Below, one piece after another: positions 11,901 through 23,680 of a stretch of 64,000 nt of DNA. Below the pieces are notes generated by a model. That model was not told the DNA's origin and made no database searches. It saw only the letters and a program-made list of their open reading frames with translations. Within the stretch, counting starts at the first letter, position 1, and each line of letters opens with the position of its first letter. Source of the stretch: Elysia chlorotica (Eukaryota; Mollusca; Gastropoda; Plakobranchidae); NCBI GenBank assembly GCA_003991915.1, contig RQTK01000074.1:628040-692039 (forward strand), read 5' to 3'. Position numbers and translations under genes: made by a program.

Positions 11901-13691
11901 CTATTTGTAGTGTAATTACATAATGATTGTTGGGACGCTCGAATAAGGCCGTATTTAAAGTAGACAACATCTTTTATATGAGACTAGAACATTAATTCTT
12001 TGCATTGCCTAAATATTTAATTTGAACGTTTTCCCAAATGGTTGCCCTTTCACATAATGCTTCTCTGTACAAGGATGAATGAAATCATAATTTTAATTTT
12101 TTTTTTAATTATCAGTGAAAAAAAAATGTTTATGTCCTACCGTATCAAGGACTTCCACAAACTTGGAAATATAATAGACCCAACACACGCTGGCCATCTG
12201 AGCAGGGAGGAGTTAAAACATAAACAACAGTTAGAATTGGTGACCAGCAGCACTTTACATTTGTAAGTAGAAATAAAATCCCAGATGTTTATGAAAGAAC
12301 AATGAAACTTAGCTAAAAATTACACGTCACCCACTCTTTCGTTATTTTTTTTTTCACATCCCCAGCATACTTTGCATTACTTTACCTAGGTCATTCGGCC
12401 AAAACCTAAACATTGTCTAGTCTCTACAAAAAGTTCCGACAGGAAAAAAAATCGGTATGTGCAAAAACAAGATGTTTATCTGAATCGCAATGATTGTCTA
12501 ACAATACAAAATTTGATCAAGATGGGTACCAAGGCTAACTGGATCTTCTCTTTTTATTGACCAATAAAGTTTTTTTTACCTCTATACAACGAAACACTTA
12601 CCACAATTTCTCTATATTTGTGATGATCTGACTAACTAGCTATGTAAAATGCTAATCTTGTTATAAAGTTTCATTAAAACACTCTTGTATACGCCTTTAA
12701 AGACCGTGATATATTGTAGGCAAATAAAGAGAACCCACCCACACTAGCTTTGTTCAACTTTATAAAGCTTACAGTGTTATCAGATGACACGTACCCTGAG
12801 CGCCAGAGGGGACCTGGAGTAGTCGACGCCCTGACAGCCCAGGCTGTAGCCGGCCAGGTAGGCGCTCATCGCGAACTTTGGAAGAGAAAGTCACAAGCTG
12901 AAGGATGTTCGCGAATATCCCGCATTAGTCCCCAGCCTCATTGGTCATTATAAGAAAAAAGCATAGCTAGGATAGCTAGTCCCCAGCCTCATTGGTCATT
13001 ATAAGAAGAGAGCATAGCTAGGAAAGTTAGTCCCCAGCCTAATTGGTGATTATAAGGAGAGAGCATTGCTAGGAGAGCTAGTCCTCAGCCTCATTGGTCA
13101 TTATAAGAAGAGAGCATAGCTAGGAGAGCTAGTCCCCAGCCTAATTGGTCATTATAAGAAGAGAGCATAGCTAGGAAAGCTAGTCCCCAGCCTCATTGGT
13201 CATTATAAGAAGAGAGCATAGCTAGGATAGCTAGTCCCCAGCCTCATTGGTCATTATAAGAAGAGAGCATAGCTAGGAAAGCTAGTCCCCAGCCTCATTG
13301 GTCATTATAAGAAGAGAGCATAGCTAGGAAAGCTAGTCCCCAGCCTCATTGGTCATTATAAGAAAAAAGCATAGCTAGGAAAGCTAGTCCCCAGCCTCAT
13401 TGGTCATTATAAGAAGAAAGCATAGCTAGGAAAGCTAGTCCCCAGCCTCATTGGTCATTATAAGAAGAGAGCATAGCTAGGAAAGCTAGTCCCCAGCCTC
13501 ATTGGTCATTATAAGAAGAAAGCATAGCTAGGAGAAAGCTTCAAGTAGTAGAATCTGTTTTTATCATTGATGTAAAATTTGTATTAAAAGGGCAAAAATT
13601 CCAATAAAAGATGGAGAAAGAGGGAGAGTCATGCAAATACACATACAGATATTAAAGTCGGAAAAAGACATGAAGGCTGGAAAGAGACGGA

Positions 13692-13782
<91 letters not shown>

Positions 13783-15139
13783 GAAAGGGGAAGGGGAGGA
13801 GGTAGATGGAGAACATTCAGACAGTCAGAACAAAGAATATAAAATGGAGAAAGATAAAGAAACCCAAGTAGGCAGACAAGAAATCGCACAAAAAGTTGAA
13901 TATGCCATGCAATGGACGAGTGGAGCAGATGGCAGTGTTAGCTTCCACAGGATAAGCCAATCTGGGCTGACTGGTGACTGCTAGGACTGCTAGCCCGCTG
14001 GGACTCCTGTGAGCAGCGAGCATAGCTAGGATAGCTAGTCCCCAGCCTCATTATGTCATTATAAGAAGAAAGTTAAGTTGTAGAATCTAAACTATAGACG
14101 CATGCACCACATAAGTCCCCTACCCCATAGGTTATTATAAGAAGAAAGCGTAACTAGGAGAACCTTTAAATGAGAGCATGAAATAGTGAGAGGTTTCATT
14201 GCATTTTGCATACATGGCGTAAGATAATTAAGACAGTTGCTTCCTTCTTTAAACGTTGGTTAAGACTCAGTCTCAATATTGATCATCCGCATTAATTTCA
14301 AAACACAAATAAGAGAAAGCTTGCGTCACGCTAGCTCCACATAGCAAAAGCACTATGAGCTCTTTTTGTGAAACGTCTCACAAAATTATAATTTTTGGCT
14401 GTTGTAGGCTGTAGTTATTTGAGCTGCATTAATCCTCTACCCCATGAGTCATTACAATGAGAAAGCGTGGCTAATAGAAAGTTATAAATATGTAAGCTGT
14501 AAGAAAATGTCCCACAGTAATCCCCTACTCCAAATATCATTACAAGAAAAATATGACTAGATGCAAGTTAGAAAGAGTAAGCAATTGTCTTCAATAACAC
14601 TTAGCCTACCTCATACGTCATATAAGAAGAGAGCGCGACTAGGAAAAAGTTGTAGGCAGTAAGCAAATGTCCGAGGTGCACCGGCTTCCGGTTTTCCATG
14701 ACTTTAGGCCCCGCCCACACGATGAAGAAGTAACCGGTCACGGCGAGGACGGTGGGCACTGGACTCTCGATCAGAGGCCAGTCTTTGGTTCTTTGGTCTG
14801 AGGACATGTATATATACACGTTTAGTATTAAATCAGTCTCACGTCCTTCTGGAGACGGGTGCACGATTGATGATTCACTTATCACAGAACTATAATGATT
14901 GATCCATATAGTAGGCCCTACATGATGGTGTCTTTACGTGCAGACCGATACAAAGAAGAGCAGAAAAAAAACACAACTAAAAGATATATCTCTCATAGTT
15001 CAACACAAAAGTGTATCTGATATCAGGAAAACATTACAAAAATTATAACAGCAATCAGTCGCATACCTGAAGCTTCCATGCTGGTCTCGTAAAACTCCAC
15101 CAGGAAAGATGGAACTATTGATGCAATAGGCGTTGCCAT
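8982..15139 (-). CDS. ELOVL-family very-long-chain fatty acid elongase (PUFA/ELOVL4-like), 7 exons
   Basis: Condensing enzyme of fatty-acid elongation in the ER membrane, which adds two carbons to acyl-CoA using malonyl-CoA. Coding exons in transcript order: 15139-15067, 14797-14610, 12875-12795, 12197-12141, 10410-10296, 9815-9688, 9263-8982. Lengths 73+188+81+57+115+128+282 = 924 nt, which is 307 residues plus stop, with consistent phases and GT-AG borders. Exon 2 carries the N-terminal DWPL and [10 protein letters not shown] motifs. Exon 3 has [13 protein letters not shown]. Exon 4 encodes SKFVEVLDT. Exon 5 has [17 protein letters not shown] with the catalytic HxxHH box. Exon 6 has [15 protein letters not shown] and [11 protein letters not shown] Gln five residues before the first His is typical of the PUFA-elongase branch. 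The C-terminus is Lys/Arg-rich but ends GSVSV, without a canonical dilysine ER signal. ELOVL4 versus ELOVL2/5-like cannot be settled here. Confidence 0.95.
11020..11870 (+). mobile_element. Decayed 3' end of an RTE-like non-LTR retrotransposon
   Basis: It lies in the ELOVL intron between exons 4 and 5, antisense to the gene. Plus-strand translation resembles the end of a LINE reverse transcriptase: [17 protein letters not shown] (a degenerate form of the polymerase Y-x-D-D region, the aspartates lost), then [36 protein letters not shown], and a tail resembling the usual [10 protein letters not shown]...RxxW ending. Several in-frame stops interrupt it. It ends in a short AATGAC repeat (about 11850-11870), as is common at RTE 3' ends. 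The 5' part is absent, so it is a truncated dead copy. Confidence 0.75.
12925..13550. repeat. 51-bp minisatellite in ELOVL intron 2
   Basis: About twelve tandem copies of a 51-bp unit with the core AGCCTCATTGGTCATTATAA, then GAAGAGAGCATAGCTAGGA. Copies differ by a few bases. The array starts about 50 bp from the exon 3 acceptor. More diverged copies continue at about 14021-14075, 14105-14168, 14426-14507 and 14510-14590, leading up to exon 2 itself at 14610. There are no unique spacers, so this is not a CRISPR array. Confidence 0.95.
13694..13782. repeat. Compound (GA)n-(GACA)n microsatellite
   Basis: About 22 GA units are followed directly by about 11 GACA units. It sits inside ELOVL intron 2 between the 51-bp array and its diverged copies. 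The long open frames on both strands here are repeat translations. Confidence 0.95.
14021..14609. repeat. Diverged duplicates of the ELOVL exon 2 3' end
   Basis: At least four decayed copies lie between the minisatellite and exon 2. Each resembles the exon end at 14610-14675, around the shared core TATAAGAAGAGAGC and CTAGGA. Two copies extend the match further into the exon: GTAAGAAAATGTCC near 14490 and GTAAGCAATTGTC near 14575, against GTAAGCAAATGTCC in the exon near 14659. Read on the minus strand, the copies at about 14105-14168 and 14426-14507 keep a GTAG where the exon 2 splice donor would be. Confidence 0.8.
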
Positions 15140-15169
15140 GGTTGGGCTGTACTGGTTGAATAAGGAGAA

Positions 15170-15485
15170 TATTTTTTATAAAGTTTACACATAATTGTAA
15201 AGGTAAAAAAAATGCAATTATAGGGTTAAGTAGATAGGTAGGTGAACAATTAACACAACAAATACATGGATGAGATCTTAAAGGGGGAAACAAAATCGAT
15301 GTATATGTATGCATACAAATATAGTAGGCCCAAAGAAGAGGACGCCAAAAAAGTTAATACGCAGCACCTATTAGGCAAATAATCTAAAATATATACGAAC
15401 AAGTTGATTACAGTGAAATTGTATAAAAAAAATGCAGATAGGGTTAAGTAGATAAGTAGGCGGACAACTAACACAACAAATACAA
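15170..15485. repeat. Direct duplication upstream of the ELOVL start codon
   Basis: Two similar segments share AATGCA, AGGGTTAAGTAGATA and ACACAACAAATACA, with the GGGTTAAG core at 15223 and again at 15441 (period 218). It lies within 350 bp upstream of the ELOVL ATG, so it may overlap the 5' UTR or promoter. Confidence 0.7.
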
Positions 15486-16149
15486 ATATATATAAATATA
15501 TATATATAAGATAACGGTGTGTGTAGTAATGAGTAATATTATTCTTTTTATGCCTATACTTACTAACATTAAATACGTTTCTTCTTTCATAGATTAATTC
15601 AAAGTAATTTTAGATCGGTACACATGAAGTAAAAGCGCAATTTGCGGAGCCCAATTATGCAAATCGAAAATTGATAGTTGAATAACGTTTACGCATTTGA
15701 AATTTACCATCGTCTAAAATCTTCAAAATCATGTAAAATATTTCCGTGGCATATCAAGTTTTAAGTAAGCGAAAATACATTGAAACTTTATCTATGGAAA
15801 CAATTTAGTTCATAAAATGATCTAAATGCAATGAGCAGACAATTAAGTGCGTATTCTAAGAACGTCTGTTTTTTTTGTATTGGGTCCATGACTTCTGGCA
15901 ACACGTATTGAAAGTTTTCGGACGTTTTTAAATAATTATGTAACATCAATACATTCCGTATGTCCGTATGACCACGATCCGTTGTAAAAACTTCAAACGC
16001 ATCAATGACAGAGCTGCTTAAATTAATTTATAAAAAACTTGAACGTATATTTTCACATATACGACTGCAGTCATACTTATTATCCAGGCAAGCTCTTAGG
16101 AAATGGAATGATTGAGACTAAAAAACATTTATTAACTTACGTCCCCAAA

Positions 16150-16275
16150 ATTTGTCGAAAAATTCTGTATGTAAGCTATATACCAACTGAGATTTGAACC
16201 ACACCTCCCGCTCGTCAGGCAGAGCACCCCCAACTGAGTACGAGCTTCTACCGCTCTTGGGAGACCAATATTAAT
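16150..16275 (-). mobile_element. tRNA-derived SINE-like fragment
   Basis: Read on the minus strand it carries an A-box-like CTCAGTTGGGGGTGCTCTGC and a B-box-like GTGGTTCAAATCTC about 30 bp later, the layout of an RNA polymerase III promoter. No good cloverleaf can be folded by eye, so a SINE is more likely than a tRNA gene. Confidence 0.55.
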
Positions 16276-17097
16276 AATTATGTTGAAATCTCACAAAGAA
16301 TATCCAACTTACCCTCAAAGTAGATCTTTGACGTCAACCCCAGAAACTAGCACAGCCCAAGAGCGGTTTGCGTGAAGACACCAGAGAAACGCCTTACCGG
16401 TGTCTACATCAACTGGATAAGCTTACATTTACATCACAGAGCAAGGTAGGTAGACACTGTCTTAATGATGAGAGCGTTTTAGTGTCTGTAGACTAAGGGG
16501 AAAAGATAATGATGAAAGCGAATAAGGCTGATCTAAAGGAAGGAACAAGGCTCCGTATGTACAACATTGTGGTACCTTACAACTCGTCGTAAGCCTTCCT
16601 ATCCATATATCTTAGGAGTCGAAAGCTTACCACAAAGTTGTACTTACGACTGCCCACATTCACAGTTTCTTTTTCCGTGGTGTTAGGACTAGCCAATGAG
16701 GTTAGAGGTTACACCCGTGGGGTGCAGTCCTGCCTCATTTGCATATTTCACATTACCCTAATGACCCCCTCACTTAATGCTCGTGTGAGGCTTTCTATTC
16801 TTGTAAATCGGACAATGTAAGCGAGTCGTATAAAAACCCGTCAATAATTATGGGAAAACGGTTTACGTTTTTTTTTCGAATTCTTTGAAAGATTCGCCAA
16901 TGTGTCTGATGAAGTTACCCCCGAGACAAACGAAAAGGATCCTTTCATTAGCGTTACATTTTTTCGGTTGTTTCTTAAATCTTGTCAAATTCTGCCAAAA
17001 CTCAGTCTGCTGTAATAATTTTAGAGACTCTCTCTGAAAGTATGCACAAAAAGTCTAAAAAATATACACAAAAACTTTATGAATGGATATAATTGTG

Positions 17098-17152
17098 TTT
17101 GTGTGGGGAAAAAGGGTGGGGGTGATTTTTCCGGGGAGGGGGGCGGGTATTA
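17098..17152 (+). other. G-rich, G-quadruplex-prone stretch
   Basis: Successive G runs (GGGG, GGG, GGGGG, GGGG, GGGGGG, GGG) within about 55 bp on the plus strand, in otherwise AT-rich DNA. No gene is attached to it. Confidence 0.5.
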
Positions 17153-17239
17153 GATGTCTACACACAAATTATTTCAGAGGCAAATTTTAAGAGGTAGTGT
17201 TTCGTTTCAAAGCCGTTTCAATGTCTCGCAAACTTAAAC

Positions 17240-17880
17240 GCTGTCACTAATTTATTATAGTCCCGTCTTTGCAAGGCGAATGTGTGTTGTACAGAGGGCG
17301 CGGGTTCAATCCCTCCCCAGGCGTTTGTATTTTCTTCATAATGGTTGCTCAGAAACTAGTTTGTGATGACCAATCTTATCTATATTATGTTTATTAATTA
17401 ATCAAATGCATTAAAGTTTCATTAAATCCCCAGATCTAGCCCCGCCTGCTCCAGCCTCTACCAAGGCTACACTGCCTTGTTTGTTGTATAATCACAATTC
17501 TATAGACACCGTGTAATTTGTTGTTCTGTGTGGAGGTAATACTTCACTTCATTGACTTTATTCTGTTGGATTTTTTTCCTTTTTCTTAAATCTGTGCGAT
17601 AACCCTCCGGTGTCATACTCTCAAGACTTAGACATTTTTTGATCCTGTCTTGGTAAGGCAAATGTGTGTTGCACAGAGGGCGCGGGTTCAATTCCCTTTC
17701 AATACATTTGTAATGTCTTGTCTCTCCGTCATACAAATTGATCACAATAGTGACTAGATTTAGTTTTGTGATTGCTATCTTAACTAATCCTGAATCAATC
17801 ACTTTAATCCTCCGATCCCCCAATGCATCCCTTCTGTGTCAGCCTATACCAATGCCACATTACCTCTTTGTTATTTAAAG
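17240..17880 (+). mobile_element. Two tandem tRNA-derived SINE-like copies
   Basis: Both copies contain GTGTGTTG(T/C)ACAGAGGG followed by CGCGGGTTCAAT(T)CCCT, a clear B-box-type motif, at about 17281-17318 and 17653-17693. Downstream tails are also similar (two CCAGCCTCTACCAAGGC-type blocks near 17450 and 17840). The period is about 370 bp. A third, weaker tail follows to about 18030. Confidence 0.6.
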
Positions 17881-18610
17881 TACATAGACTAATTTGTCGT
17901 AAAGTGGAGACAAAACGTAACTAGATTTACTTTTTTTGCGATACCTGGGCAATGTAAATCACCGTATCATACTGTCAATACATGTACATAGACATAGAAA
18001 CAAAAGCCACGACGAGCTCCACCTGCTGTTATAATCATGTACTTAAAAAAACAACACACACATACTTTCATTACTCCATCTTATCCAAAGACGGTATTCA
18101 GCGGAGTATATCATAGCCTATGGCGATGCCTTTAACTTTAGTACAAGTACATGCAATCGCCATTACCATAATCGTTCGGTTGTTGAGATTTAAGAGATCT
18201 TGCGAAACGGAGCTCAGGCCGAAACGAAGACGATGTATAACTATAATGAATCAACACCGGCGTCTAATCATATCTACAGCCTATATAACTGAGCCAATAA
18301 GCTTCGATGGGAAAACGCAATGCTCCGTTGCCGTGATTATGTCACCAGTTGTGTGCATCACAAGGCCTCTACGTACTGATATCATAAAGCCCTATACACA
18401 CGTATTACCGTAGGCTTGACATAAATAACCGTCTATATACATGTGCATGATTCTGGGGGAAACCTTAGGACGTAAAAGCAATCAAGTGTGTTCAGTGGGT
18501 GTGTTCTGAATGTTGACGGGGCGCTTGAAAGTTAAATGGCCGATTTGTTCTCTTTGAAAGAGGTGTGGCCGTGCACAATGGGTAGGGAGACGGAGAAGAT
18601 AGTAAGCAAG

Positions 18611-18613
<3 letters not shown>

Positions 18614-18699
<86 letters not shown>
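18614..18699. repeat. (GA)n microsatellite
   Basis: About 43 uninterrupted GA units; the poly-Ser/Leu frames on the minus strand are its shadow. Confidence 0.95.
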
Positions 18700-18702
<3 letters not shown>

Positions 18703-19167
18703 AAACGGATAGAGCAAGAGAGTGAAATAGATCAGAGTAGCTGTTATAATAACCACAGATAATTATCCAACAATTACCCACAAACATGTGCTGCAACTTC
18801 GAATTTGACAGAAAATGCATACATGTCTGTTAATCTTACCTCTTCCCTAATGCACGAGTTCGTTGTATATTGTAACTGAAAGGCATAGGTAAGGAGCTAT
18901 ATTATATTTTAAACATAATTATACATGTACCTCTTATTCTTATAAGAGTTTCCCATGTATTTTTTTATATTGATTTTGATGTCACCTTAAATTTATTTCC
19001 AATATCATTGGAAAAATTGTTTCAAAGTTTAACAGAAAATTGATGTACCTCCTTAAAACAACAACAGCAAAAAAAATAAAATTTTACCACTTTAAAGAAA
19101 AACAAGTAAAGTCAAATTTGAGTAGTGTTGTTATCTTTTTATTGTCACTCTGTCCGTTTCCACACAG

Positions 19168-19228
19168 CTCCCCAGTCAACAAGTCCAACCCAGCAGCGAA
19201 CACTTTCATTATAAGCAATGTACAGGTG
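19168..19228 (+). other. Candidate isolated exon, unrecognised
   Basis: A good acceptor (CCGTTTCCACACAG) precedes a 61-bp open stretch reading PVNKSNPAANTFIISNVQ, which ends CAG followed by GTGGAA, a passable donor. The composition looks coding. No family is recognised and no linked exons are proven. It could be chance. Confidence 0.25.
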
Positions 19229-19609
19229 GAACAAATGAAATGTTCAATATGTTTTACACTAACTAAAAACTAATGTGTACATACTAATATCAATTGCATT
19301 GAAAATCATTCCCCAATAAATATACAATAGGAAAACAATGTTGATATTTCTTTGTAAAACAAAACAAAACCCACATGAAAACAAACAAAATATGGATACA
19401 CTTTGAAACATTGGGCACATACTGGCATATAGCTCATGCCAGATTAAGATATATTGTTGATTAGACAAAGGGATTTTTCTAAGCATCTCAAAATGCAAAG
19501 TTGCCTAATCAAAATTCAAGGAAAAAATATCAGGTTAACAGGCATTTTGGAATGATCCAAAAGAATAGAAAACACAATGACTCCAAATCCCAAATACTGA
19601 CTTACAACT

Positions 19610-19810
19610 TTGTACCGTATGCAAGACACCTTCGGATTTCTTTTGGTTGAGGGGAGAAAACAGACAAAATTTGGTTCCTTCCTGATGGAAGACATGTGTG
19701 TATCTGATAAAGAAAACAATATGACAAAAGTTTCTGAGGACAGAGACACACCCTCTGATTCTGTTGCATCCGTACAGATAACGACCACAAAGGTTTCTAC
19801 AAAACCCTGA
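19610..19810 (+). other. Candidate 3' terminal exon, unrecognised
   Basis: A 66-codon open frame with balanced, coding-like composition (EGRKQTKFGSFLMEDM, then S/T/D/E-rich, ending TTTKVSTKP and a TGA). It lies 380 bp after the other candidate exon on the same strand and is followed by about 4.9 kb of AT-rich sequence that could be a long 3' UTR. No ATG context or homolog is recognised. The antisense open frame is less coding-like. Confidence 0.25.
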
Positions 19811-22800
19811 AAGTAAAACAAATTCCTCTTAAAAATATTTCTCAGCGTCTTTTATATGCTAGGGGGTGCTTTCAACACAGATTTAGAAATGGGAATGTTG
19901 TAGAATTCCTCAAATACGTACTTAGGCTATGAAAAAAGTGTATGCCCCTGAGACCCCAAAACGTACAGAAAAGAGTAACAACAACAAAAAAGTATGATCA
20001 GGGTTGCGGCTGTAAAAGTTCTTGATGGATATGCCCTCAACTAGTCAGTGAATGCTAAGGGTTAAAAAATAGTTCATATGCCATCTGGATTTAGAAAACT
20101 AAACTTGTATAAAAAAAACATACAGGAAAAGAATAACGAAAAATGATAATTCACAGTTTTTTTTTAAATAAACTAAAACCAATGTTTCAAATATAATTAT
20201 GTTTCTCATAAAAACACAAAACAAAACCAAAAAAACAAAATCTCATTTTCCTATGATTTGAGTACACCAAAGTTCTAAAGGCACCGGAGTTACAGGGACA
20301 CTTTATAAAACTCATTTTGATGGACGATGAAAATGTTTGGTTGAATGTAAAGTAAATGGCATGCTGATAAATTTTGCTGTAGTTGGCTATTACAAAAAAA
20401 AAAGAAAAGAAAAAATGATCGAAAAACAAAATAATATCAGTTTTCAGTGTTTGAAGCACTCAGCTTACATTAACATTTAGAACCACCCATAATGTTTGCA
20501 ATACCACCCATAATGTTTGCAATACCATTAAAGCTTTTCCTTACAAAAAGAAGCTAAATCAATTGGTATTTATTAGAATTTCTACATAGATGTCCCACAA
20601 TGTAAAAAATGTAAAAGTAGGACCTACAATTAGAACTAAAAGCGTTATTTGAAAAACAAAAAAGAGGGACTTTCAGTTCAATTATTGCCCATTCCCATTC
20701 ATTAAAATGATAATTCATAATGACATACATCATTTTTATAACTTGCACCAAAAAAACAAAAAAATAAGAGAATTTGGCTACATAGTTAGCCCTTAAGTAT
20801 AGGAGTGTTAAACATTAGGTGTCCTCTTAGAACAACTGTGTTTATCAGATCTTTGCATAAAGTTATAAACCAACATAATCGCAGAAAAAAAAAAGCGGCA
20901 GGAATCATAGACAAAATTTCTTGGTTAAAATTTAACAGTTGATTAAAACATGTGAGCATTTAGAAATTATGTCATAACAAACTTCACCTTACAATTACAG
21001 AAATTAAGGCACTAAAAGTAACTTTGGTGTGAGAGAACAAAAAACACAACAGAGAAAATAAAGAGGGAATAAAAGCCAGACAGCTGAGCAAATGAACAAC
21101 ACATATACGATTGGTGTAAAAATCTTGCAATATAAAAAGTTTACATTTCATCAACCCATTTCGACAATATAAAAAAATTCTGCCATCGCCTATGAATCTT
21201 GGAAATTCATTTTTTTTATAACTAAGGTGAATGTATGTAAGTCAAAATAGGCAAATCATATTTAAAATGTAAAGATATGATTCTTGAAAAAGGCACATTT
21301 TAAGTGTTATGGAGGACTGGCTTAACTGTAACAAGAACAGTATATTCTGGCAACTTGAAATTAAAAAGGTAAATTAACAAACATGACAAGTAAAAAAAAA
21401 CAACAAATAGAGTTTTAAAACATAAAATTTCTTTTCAATAGGCGTAAAATTGTCATACAAGCTGTAAAAATCAGCTCCACGCGAAATATTCAATAACTGA
21501 ATATAAAAAGTAAAATGAATGTAACCTGTTTACTTAGTACACAGTAATAGGTCAGACATTTTTTATACATTATGTATATGTGGTCAATTGCATTACAAAA
21601 TTCGAAAAATAATGAAGGGACTAGCACAGCTTAACAGCGAAAATAATGTACACATACCACGTAATGTATTATCAATAAATCACAAGTATCTAGTTCATGA
21701 CTAAAATAAGTTATGGAGTTACACCAAAAAGAGTAGTATTATCTTTAAACAAGATATTAAAATGCTTAACAAAAGATTTGTTTCCGTCTCATACAATAAC
21801 ATTTGCTTACTTTAATAATAGCATTAAAAAAGGGTAGTTGTTTTTGTATTTCAAATTTAAAATTCTAAGAGTGTTTTTTTCAACACTGACAAATGTAAAA
21901 TTCATGAGATATGAGAATTTGAGAAAACTCAGATTTTACTATGTGTTAGAACCCAGCTTTGCCATAATCACAATGCAGTAAGGAACTAGAAAGATGCTGG
22001 TAGTAAATTGTGTGTTGAGTAAGTTATGGTCCATTACTCTAACCAATGGGGGAAATTTTGTTTTATTTATTGTACTGAAGAAGCCATGAAATAAAATAAT
22101 GCAAAAAGGAAAGTTTTCTTCTTTCTCTTTTGTTCTTATAATTAAGTTGGTATCTATTTTATCCTATACAATAGGAAAAGCCTAACAGTTTTTGTCTCTA
22201 AAGGGATCTAAAGTATAAGATCCAAAGAGCCTTTAACTTCTAATGTGATATGAAGCACTAGAGGCACTTGAGGCATAAACAACCAAAAAATATGTTGTTT
22301 CTTCAAGCAAGCAAACAAAACAAAACAACAAACCAATGAAATTACAAACTAAATAACAAACAAACAGATAATTTGACATTAATAAGCCTATTCATAATTC
22401 CTAATTTTTTACATGGTGATACATTTACTTTAACATGCTACTTTCACTTAATAACTAAAGTATCATATTGTTTCATATATTTGCCATTTACTGCAGAAAT
22501 ATGTTTTCTATCATTACCTAGTGTGGAAAACGTTTTTCCAAAATTTAATATAGCTAAAAAAATTGGTTAAAGTAGACCTTGTTTAATTTAAGATTACATT
22601 TTTTACTATCCTTGATTAGGTTCATACCTCGTTATGCCTAGTTCCATGGGATATTTTGTCTGATGATCATGGGTATCAGTTTTGCGTTTCAAATTAATAA
22701 AAGTAATATACAGTTGCAATGAATTTAGGCATGGAACTCCTTATTAGTACATGACCAAGCTCATGGGAAAAAAAAAGAATACAACACAACCGGAGCAATT

Positions 22801-23651
22801 CACATCAGATTAAAAAAAACAACAACAACAATATGACAAAATTTTATAACATACAACATATTGCTCAACAAATGATTACAGCAATAGGATTCTCCTACTC
22901 TCATGAAGTATTAAAAAACCTGGACACAAAGGCACAAGTATAATGCAGGCAATAATATATATTAAATATCTGTAAGTTTAAGGCAGGATCGGTGGATCAC
23001 ACATTTCTTTTTATACAAGATCGTTTGTAAAAAACATTGAATTACACTATGCATTCCCTCATAACTTTAAAATAAACCAATAGCATAAGAAATAATAATA
23101 TCCCTCGGTTGTATTTGTTCAATGTAACGTTTACTGGCAAATCAAGTCAATTTGATCTTATTTTGTTCAAATATTTGTTCCCACTTTAAATTTCACAAAA
23201 AGAGAGTTATTTACAAAAAATGGAATGTGCTTCAAAGATAAAGCTTCACAACACATCCACGAAACTTTAGTTCAGATGGTACAAGAGTTAACAACCTTTT
23301 TTTTTTATCTAGATTACATTTTTGCATCTCTCTATTAGTGACAGGAATAGATATATTATTTTTTTTATTATTGAGCATTGCCCTAATACATTATTTTAGT
23401 AATACCAGTACTTTAATTTTGCATAACCTATAAAGTTTTTACAATTGTTTTTTTTACAATTTAATTATGATTATTGAGTATCATACAAATATATTATTTT
23501 GGTAATATTAGTATTTTAACTTTTAATATAATTATATTTGTAACTATGTGTACTGTTCTAATAACTTTAATTTAAATGCGTATGCATTTTTATTGAAAAG
23601 TACTCTTAGCCTAGGCATGTTTATGGCAGAGTGCTGTAGAAATAAAGTTGT

Positions 23652-23680
23652 TTATTATTATTATTATTATTATTATTATT
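23652..23680. repeat. (TTA)n microsatellite
   Basis: Nine to ten TTA units in AT-rich DNA. Confidence 0.9.

Noticed and set aside
12925..13550. CRISPR-like regular repeat array
   Set aside because: The 51-bp units are contiguous with no unique spacers, the DNA is eukaryotic and the array lies inside an intron.
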